From Candidatus Electrothrix aestuarii (lineage in GTDB: Bacteria; Desulfobacterota; Desulfobulbia; Desulfobulbales; Desulfobulbaceae), in NCBI GenBank assembly GCA_032595685.2, contig CP159373.1, forward strand, positions 455,001 through 519,000: DNA of 64,000 nt. Reading direction: 5' to 3'. A program made the translations under genes and the position numbers. Every line of letters starts with the position of its first letter. Position 1 is the stretch's first letter. The notes below the pieces were generated by a model that saw only the letters and a program-made list of their open reading frames with translations, ran no database searches and had not been told where the DNA came from. Positions 59,237-64,000 of this stretch are shown here, in pieces.

Positions 59237-62185
59237 CTGCCGGACGGCCCAGGCCAACTCCTTCTTGGTCAAAGGTTTCATCAGCAAGGCACGGGCCCCA
59301 AGCTTCCGTGCCTTGTCCTCATCAATCAGTTCACTAAAACCGGTACAAATAAGCACAGGCAGCTCCGGGCGCAAGGCTAGCAGCCTTCGGGTCAGCTCAT
59401 CGCCGGTCATCTTTGGCATGGTCATATCTGTTATAACCAGGTCCACCGCATCAGGATCCTGCTGAAAATCGGCAAATGCCTCAAGGCTCTCTGTCCAGGC
59501 GCGCACCTGATAACCGAGCATCTCCAGAATCCTTTGATTCATCAGGACGATATCCCTATCATCATCAACAACAAGAATCCGCTCATCCCCTCTCGGTAAA
59601 CTCGCTTTCTCTTGCGGCAGGGCCGTCTCTTCCTCCGTCTGAATCACGGGAAAATACACATCAAATACCGTTCCCTGTCCCGTTGCACTGGAGACCGTAA
59701 TATCTCCGCCAAAATCAAGTACTATGCTTTGAACAACTGCAAGCCCCAATCCTGTCCCTTCACCCTGGGATTTGGTTGTAAAATAGGGCTCAAAAATCTT
59801 TTCAAGAAGCTCTTTAGGAATACCAATTCCATTATCCCGCACTGTCAGCTGCAAATACGCCCCCTCCTGGAGCCGTATCTTATCATACAGATCCTCCTGA
59901 CGTAACATCACCTGCTGTAAAGAAACCTCAAGGATGCCGCCGTTCTCCCGCATGGCATAATAGGCATTGGTACACAGATTCATAATGATCTGGTGAATCC
60001 GGGTGGGATCTGCCAAAACAGGCTCACAATCAGGGGCAAGCTGCTGCCTGATTTCAATATTGCTCGGGATGGAAAAACGCAGAAGTTTGAGCGCCTCTTT
60101 AATCAGGAGCTGGATCCTCAGCGGTTGCACATCCTTATCCGCCTTGCGACTGATGGTCAGGATCTGCCGAACAAGCTCCCTGGCCCGATGACTGGCCTGT
60201 AGAACCTCTTGCAGCCATGAAGTGATTCTGTTGTCCTCAGGCAAGACATCCAAAGCCAACTCTGTATATCCAAAAATCGGTCCGAGAATATTATTAAAGT
60301 CATGGGCAATCCCACCGGCAAGGGTGCCGACTGCTTCCATCTTCTGGGAATGGCGGAGCTGCACTTCCAGGTTCTTCTTTTCCCGCTCCTCTCTTTTACG
60401 ATCAGTAATATTGCGCATAATCGCCCGAACCGAAACCACCTGCCCCTGCTCCAATTGCGGGACAGCACTCACTTCTATATTGACCGACACTCCGTCCTGG
60501 GCAACCAAGGCGGTTTCATAATTTTTTACGCTCTCCCCTGTAAGAAATATATGCTCCAGGTTTTGCTTTGTCCTTTCCTGATAATCAGGATGAACGATAT
60601 CCAGCAAGGACATCCCAACAAGCTGATCTTCCCTGTACCCCAAGGTCTTGAGTTCTACCGGATTAACCCGAGTAATCTTCTTCTGCGCATCCACGATATG
60701 GATCATATCCAATGCCTCATCAAAAAGGCTTCGATATTCAAACTCACTCCTACTCAGGGCGTCTTCCATCTCCCGACGATGGACAAACAGGGCAAAGAGG
60801 GCTGCAAGTCGCTCTATGGCAAGCAGATCATGCCGGGAAAAGCCACCCGGTTTATCGGCAAGGGCAATCTGCCCGACCACCTTATTATCAAGTAAAGCCG
60901 GGGCATTGAGAAAATTCCGTTGCGGCTCAAGGCTGGCAGGAAGATCCCCTCCCTCCTGGATCTGCGAGGAAATAAAATCAACATAAAAGCCCTGCTGCGT
61001 ATTCAGGGTCTGCCCCCATAAACCGGGAAACTGTCCATCCTTTTGCGCGGACAAAACAAAAACAGGCATTTCCTTTCCCAATGCAAGGGGGGCTGTTCCA
61101 GGATAAATGCTTGCTGTCTCATTTTCATGATCAACTATGCTCACAAAGCCCTGATGACAACCGGTCAAACGCTGCGCAGCATCAAACAGAGCGCCAGCAA
61201 TTTCCTGCATGGAATACGAACGAGAAATCAAGGCATCAGAGAGACTGGCCAGGGCCTTATTCACAGACAGCTCCCAGACCAGTTCCTTTTCCGCCTTCAC
61301 TCGTTCTATAATCTCTTTTTCCAGCTGCTCAGTGCTTTGCTGAAGGGCAGCGGTCCGCTCCCGGATCTTATCCTCCAACTGTTCTTCATGGGCCCTTAAT
61401 TTACTGATAAGAATATTATAGGGTCTGATCAGGCTTGACTCAAAAATTGCCTTGGCAAGACAGTAGAGGGAAAAAAGCTTGCCGAAAATTCCGGCAGTGC
61501 TATCTAAAGGAGTGTTGCTGAATTCGGCAGAAAAGACCGTTGTTAATTCCGCCAAGACAGTCAAACTTACCGAGACCTGGAGGAAACGTAGCGTTCTTTT
61601 ATCAAACTGATGTTGTTTTTTATAAAAAAAGAAGAGGGTCAGCAGGTATAAGAAACAAACCGCACACTCACTCCCCTTCTTAAAACCGGTCAGCCCCTGT
61701 CCGTCCACAAAGCATACCGGAAAGCTCCCTCCCAGAATACTCTGAAACAACAGCACCGTGAGCAGTAAGTACAGCAGGACCAACAGATATTCATTGATCT
61801 TTTTATGAAGAAAGAGAAAGGCGAGGAGTAAAGAGGTCCCTTCCATATAACGGGCCGCAACCCAGAACTGAATGGAAGAATTCATCGTGATTTCAGAAAG
61901 CATATCCCCACCGTCCTTATAGGTCAGGATATGGACAAAATCGATAGAACCAATGAAGAGATAGGCTATACCGAGGAAGAGAAAATAATGATTCTCCTGA
62001 AAACGACGGGTATTCCAGGTAAAAAGAAAGATACTGCTGATGAAAATGATACTGAACAGCTCCGCCAGGGCATGGAATAGAAGGTGATTATAGACGTTCG
62101 CCAGATAAAGGCCAAAAATGATAGCAAAGGGAACAAGACAGGCCGGTGAAAATCGCCTTCTCACAGGTGCAGGATCGGCTTTCAT
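59216..62185 (-). CDS. Hybrid sensor histidine kinase with membrane, GAF and PAS domains, 989 aa
   Basis: An N-terminal MASE3-like block of about eight helices (FAIIFGLYLANVYNHLLFHA and on to about 245) is followed by a coiled coil (about 262-305), a GAF-like domain (ISRSYSMQEIAGALFDAAQR; QGFYVDFISSQIQEG), a PAS domain (YRSLFDEALDMIHIVDAQKK), HisKA with H628 (GGIAHDFNNILGPIFGYTEL), HATPase (MNLCTNAYYAMRENGG; DNGIGIPKELLEKIFEPYFT) and a C-terminal receiver with D920 (LVITDMTMPKMTG). This is a signal-processing phosphorelay kinase; the output partner is not in the window. It lies 32 bp after the GlmU-like gene on the same strand. Confidence 0.92.
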   Translation of the reverse strand: MKADPAPVRRRFSPACLVPFAIIFGLYLANVYNHLLFHALAELFSIIFISSIFLFTWNTRRFQENHYFLFLGIAYLFIGSIDFVHILTYKDGGDMLSEITMNSSIQFWVAARYMEGTSLLLAFLFLHKKINEYLLVLLYLLLTVLLFQSILGGSFPVCFVDGQGLTGFKKGSECAVCFLYLLTLFFFYKKQHQFDKRTLRFLQVSVSLTVLAELTTVFSAEFSNTPLDSTAGIFGKLFSLYCLAKAIFESSLIRPYNILISKLRAHEEQLEDKIRERTAALQQSTEQLEKEIIERVKAEKELVWELSVNKALASLSDALISRSYSMQEIAGALFDAAQRLTGCHQGFVSIVDHENETASIYPGTAPLALGKEMPVFVLSAQKDGQFPGLWGQTLNTQQGFYVDFISSQIQEGGDLPASLEPQRNFLNAPALLDNKVVGQIALADKPGGFSRHDLLAIERLAALFALFVHRREMEDALSRSEFEYRSLFDEALDMIHIVDAQKKITRVNPVELKTLGYREDQLVGMSLLDIVHPDYQERTKQNLEHIFLTGESVKNYETALVAQDGVSVNIEVSAVPQLEQGQVVSVRAIMRNITDRKREEREKKNLEVQLRHSQKMEAVGTLAGGIAHDFNNILGPIFGYTELALDVLPEDNRITSWLQEVLQASHRARELVRQILTISRKADKDVQPLRIQLLIKEALKLLRFSIPSNIEIRQQLAPDCEPVLADPTRIHQIIMNLCTNAYYAMRENGGILEVSLQQVMLRQEDLYDKIRLQEGAYLQLTVRDNGIGIPKELLEKIFEPYFTTKSQGEGTGLGLAVVQSIVLDFGGDITVSSATGQGTVFDVYFPVIQTEEETALPQEKASLPRGDERILVVDDDRDIVLMNQRILEMLGYQVRAWTESLEAFADFQQDPDAVDLVITDMTMPKMTGDELTRRLLALRPELPVLICTGFSELIDEDKARKLGARALLMKPLTKKELAWAVRQVLDQEK

Positions 62186-62217
62186 TCGCTGGTCAGCAGG
62201 TAGGAAAAATTTTATTT

Positions 62218-63237
62218 TCAGGAATAACGAAAAGTCAAAGCTGGCACCTTCTCACCTTGACTAACTACACAATTCTCAAGCACAGAATTCGCGCCAATAA
62301 TAGCGCCATCGCCGATCTGGCAATTATGGATTACTACCCCAGACGCGATCTGCACCTTGCTACCGATCTTGCTCTTTCCGGTGATCGTCACACCTGCATG
62401 AAGCACTGCATCCTGCCCGATCTGACAATTCGGAGCAAGCAGGATGGTTTCGGGTCCGTACAGAGTCACCCCGGCGAGCATGACCTCCCGGTTATGGCGC
62501 AGCTGCAACTCCCGATGGGCCTGGGCCAGCTCCACCCGTGAATTCACCCCCAACACATCAATGGCCGGGGTGTGAACAAACTTCTCCACCCGATGCCCCT
62601 GTCGGGTCGCGATAGAGACAATATCTGTGAGATAGACCTCTCCCTGGCTATTATCCGTACCCACCTGTCGCAAGGCGGAAAAAAGAAATTCCCGATCAAC
62701 AAGATAGATACCAGCGTTAATTTCCTGAATAGCTCGCTGCTCTTCTGTTGCATCTTTCTGCTCCACGATAGCAAAGACGCCGCCCTCTGCATCGGTGAGG
62801 ATCCGACCATAGCCAAAGGGCTCATCCAGCACTGTGGTCATCAGAGTAACCACGGCTCCGTTTTCCTGATGCCGATCAATCATAGTTTGCAGGGTCTCAG
62901 GACGAATCAGCGGGGTATCGCCGCAGAGGATCATCACCAGATCCGCAGCAGAGCAGGCCGACTCTGCACAGAGCACTGCATGCCCGGTCCCTAACTGTTC
63001 TTCCTGCACCACTGGCGAGAATTGATAACCGGCCTCTTCCAGGGAAGTAAGCACCTTTTCCCGCTGATGCCCGACAATCACTGCCAACTCTCCGACATCC
63101 GTTGCCGCCACTGCATCCAGCACATGATGAAGCATGGGCTTGAAAAAAAGCTCGTGCAGCACCTTGGCCTGGTCAGATTTCATACGGGTGCCTTTACCGG
63201 CAGCAAGGATAACAGCTGAAATATTCGGGGTGTTCAT
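62218..63237 (-). CDS. GlmU-like nucleotidyltransferase with a short left-handed beta-helix, 339 aa
   Basis: Begins ISAVILAAGKGTRMKSDQAK, the sugar-nucleotidyltransferase signature, with VIVGHQREKV, LGTGHAVLCAESAC, ILCGDTPLIRPETL, YLTDIVSIATRQGHRVE typical of the uridylyltransferase half of GlmU. The C-terminal left-handed beta-helix is short (about 80 residues: GPETILLAPNCQIGQDAVL), lacking the acetyltransferase part of full GlmU (about 450 residues). It therefore probably makes UDP-GlcNAc from pre-acetylated GlcNAc-1-phosphate, or another UDP-sugar. It sits just ahead of the hybrid kinase and downstream of recC. Confidence 0.85.
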   Translation of the reverse strand: MNTPNISAVILAAGKGTRMKSDQAKVLHELFFKPMLHHVLDAVAATDVGELAVIVGHQREKVLTSLEEAGYQFSPVVQEEQLGTGHAVLCAESACSAADLVMILCGDTPLIRPETLQTMIDRHQENGAVVTLMTTVLDEPFGYGRILTDAEGGVFAIVEQKDATEEQRAIQEINAGIYLVDREFLFSALRQVGTDNSQGEVYLTDIVSIATRQGHRVEKFVHTPAIDVLGVNSRVELAQAHRELQLRHNREVMLAGVTLYGPETILLAPNCQIGQDAVLHAGVTITGKSKIGSKVQIASGVVIHNCQIGDGAIIGANSVLENCVVSQGEKVPALTFRYS

Positions 63238-63303
63238 TACAACGGGACTCCTGGAAAAATGGTCGTAGGGGGTGCAAATATCTTTCCCTGAAGGCAGGGT
63301 ACC

Positions 63304-63333
63304 GCAGGGCGAACCACTGTGTTCTCCCTTTGC
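63304..63333. repeat. REP-like palindrome, related to 18911-18939
   Basis: GCAGGGCGAACCACTGTGTT and CTCCCTTTGC form an imperfect hairpin (GGGCGAA..TTCTCCC). It matches the first stem at 18911-18939 in sequence and layout, including the CTCTGTGTT/CACTGTGTT loop. It lies in the 202-bp gap between the GlmU-like gene and recC, which holds nothing else that I can support. Confidence 0.6.
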
Positions 63334-63439
63334 TGCCGGACAAAGAACTCTTTCAGGTCAATTTGAGACAAATAGACGGATTGCAATAGGGCGTAGTATA
63401 ACAGAATTCGCAGGCAAGAGGCAATTCATGGATGCCTTT

Positions 63440-64000
63440 TTATTCATATTTCACCAGCGAAGAGAGGACTGGATAAAAGAGTTCTGCCAGTTCGGCAAAA
63501 CCTTGATCCAGAGGATTTTGCGCACGCAAGGCAAGCTCGTAGGAAGGGTCGTCTTCTTCGCCGCGATAATAATCTGAATACCAGATTCTGCGGGCGGCAT
63601 TCCACTTGGCTGCCTCTGATTTCGCCTTGGCCCAGGCATGACTGGTTTTGGGATAAAAATGGAGTGGTTCCATAGCCCCCTGCTGAAAAAAACGGAGCAA
63701 GACCGCAAGCTCTTCTTCTGGCCGATCCACCTCCTGAAAGGAGATCTTCGTATCCAGGCCAGCATGCACGGAGAGCGGCTGCACGCTTGACGGCGACTGA
63801 AGGAGAAGCACCAGATGATGAATCCATAATTGGAGAATATCTCCTGCCTTCAGGTTAGCCGGACGAAAGGTAACCCTACCGCTACGGTATAGGGAAGAAA
63901 GCTGACCGGTGAGAAGGATATCCTCAACCACTAGCTGCACCTCTTCCGGCTCTGCTCGTTCCTGGGTCAGGGCTTCTAAGTCCTCAACCAGCATGGCCGT
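63440..64000 (-). CDS. recC: Exodeoxyribonuclease V gamma subunit (RecC), 3' part only
   Basis: The frame is open to the window edge; the last 187 codons are seen. Features of the RecC C-terminus: LTGQLSSLYRSGRVTFRPAN, LKAGDILQLWIHHLVLLLQS, a mid-part AKAKSEAAKWNAARRIWYSD, and the terminal YELALRAQNPLDQGFAELAE. The gene would extend well beyond 64000, since RecC is over 1000 residues. RecBCD resects broken DNA ends. An ATG at 63992-63994 is internal, not the start. Confidence 0.8.
   Translation of the reverse strand, partial: TAMLVEDLEALTQERAEPEEVQLVVEDILLTGQLSSLYRSGRVTFRPANLKAGDILQLWIHHLVLLLQSPSSVQPLSVHAGLDTKISFQEVDRPEEELAVLLRFFQQGAMEPLHFYPKTSHAWAKAKSEAAKWNAARRIWYSDYYRGEEDDPSYELALRAQNPLDQGFAELAELFYPVLSSLVKYE

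Noticed and set aside
1-64000. tRNA, rRNA or riboswitch genes
   Set aside because: I looked for cloverleaf ends, CCA-linked stems and conserved riboswitch cores and found none that I can support.

Overview
The window looks like a chromosomal segment of a Gram-negative, respiring, probably anaerobic or microaerophilic deltaproteobacterium (Desulfobacterota; a Desulfobulbales / cable-bacterium relative is my best guess). This rests on the gene mix and codon use: an AmrS-type radical SAM enzyme, a YedE-type sulfur/selenium transporter, OpuAC- and PhnD-like binding proteins, a tripartite MacAB efflux pump, Spy-like periplasmic chaperones and many standalone AAA ATPases. The assignment is inference; the window has no rRNA or marker protein to settle it. 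I see no rRNA, tRNA or CRISPR array.

Layout. 1-5 kb: a GyrI-like gene broken by a small MITE, a CorA magnesium channel, a Uma2-type nuclease and a pair of FtsX-like permeases. 5.2-6.3 kb: an IS5-family element sits inside a 70-codon cysteine-containing gene. 6.7-8.4 kb: an AT-rich two-gene AAA15 ATPase plus TOPRIM-like module, probably anti-phage defence. 8.7-10.7 kb: small secreted and outer-membrane proteins. 10.8-17.3 kb: a seven-gene minus-strand envelope cluster (anion symporter, OpuAC-like protein, TPR, PhnD-like lipoprotein, beta-helix protein, TPR, YedE). 17.5-22.5 kb: a Wzz-like protein, EF-hand and Spy-like proteins, and small membrane or secreted proteins. 23.2-29.4 kb: TolC/MacA/MacB export operon, then a histidine kinase. 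29.5-33.2 kb: Tpx, a 59-aa unannotated gene, an IS91-type element with a frameshift, and EndA. 33.3-37.7 kb: accessory zone with a nuclease-linked ATPase, toxin-antitoxin type genes, a 42-bp tandem repeat and a coiled-coil membrane protein. 37.8-42 kb: uvrA followed by a graveyard of relics (a copy of the uvrA 5' end and a HipA tail). 42-49.8 kb: secreted and NlpC/P60-like proteins, AmrS, GalE and a Cpx-like two-component system with a divergent Spy-like gene. 49.9-57.7 kb: a two-gene ATPase module, a DVY-repeat secreted protein with a diguanylate cyclase, and an M23-like protein. 57.9-64 kb: NhaA, a large MASE-type hybrid kinase, a GlmU-like uridylyltransferase and the 3' end of recC.

Working together. 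The clearest new link is regulatory. Three promoter regions (near 19.75, 22.93 and 47.45 kb) share a TTTAC-N6-TTTAC pair plus a third TTTAC 32-33 bp further on, pointing at EF-hand/Spy genes, the MacAB-TolC operon and a second Spy-like gene. That second Spy-like gene diverges from a CpxR/CpxA-like pair. This suggests one envelope-stress regulon covering periplasmic chaperones and efflux. The best candidates for undescribed systems are this regulon, the seven-gene YedE/PhnD/OpuAC/TPR/beta-helix cluster, the AAA15-TOPRIM pair, and the two-ATPase module whose second gene is a mosaic of AT-rich membrane sequence and a GC-rich ATPase.
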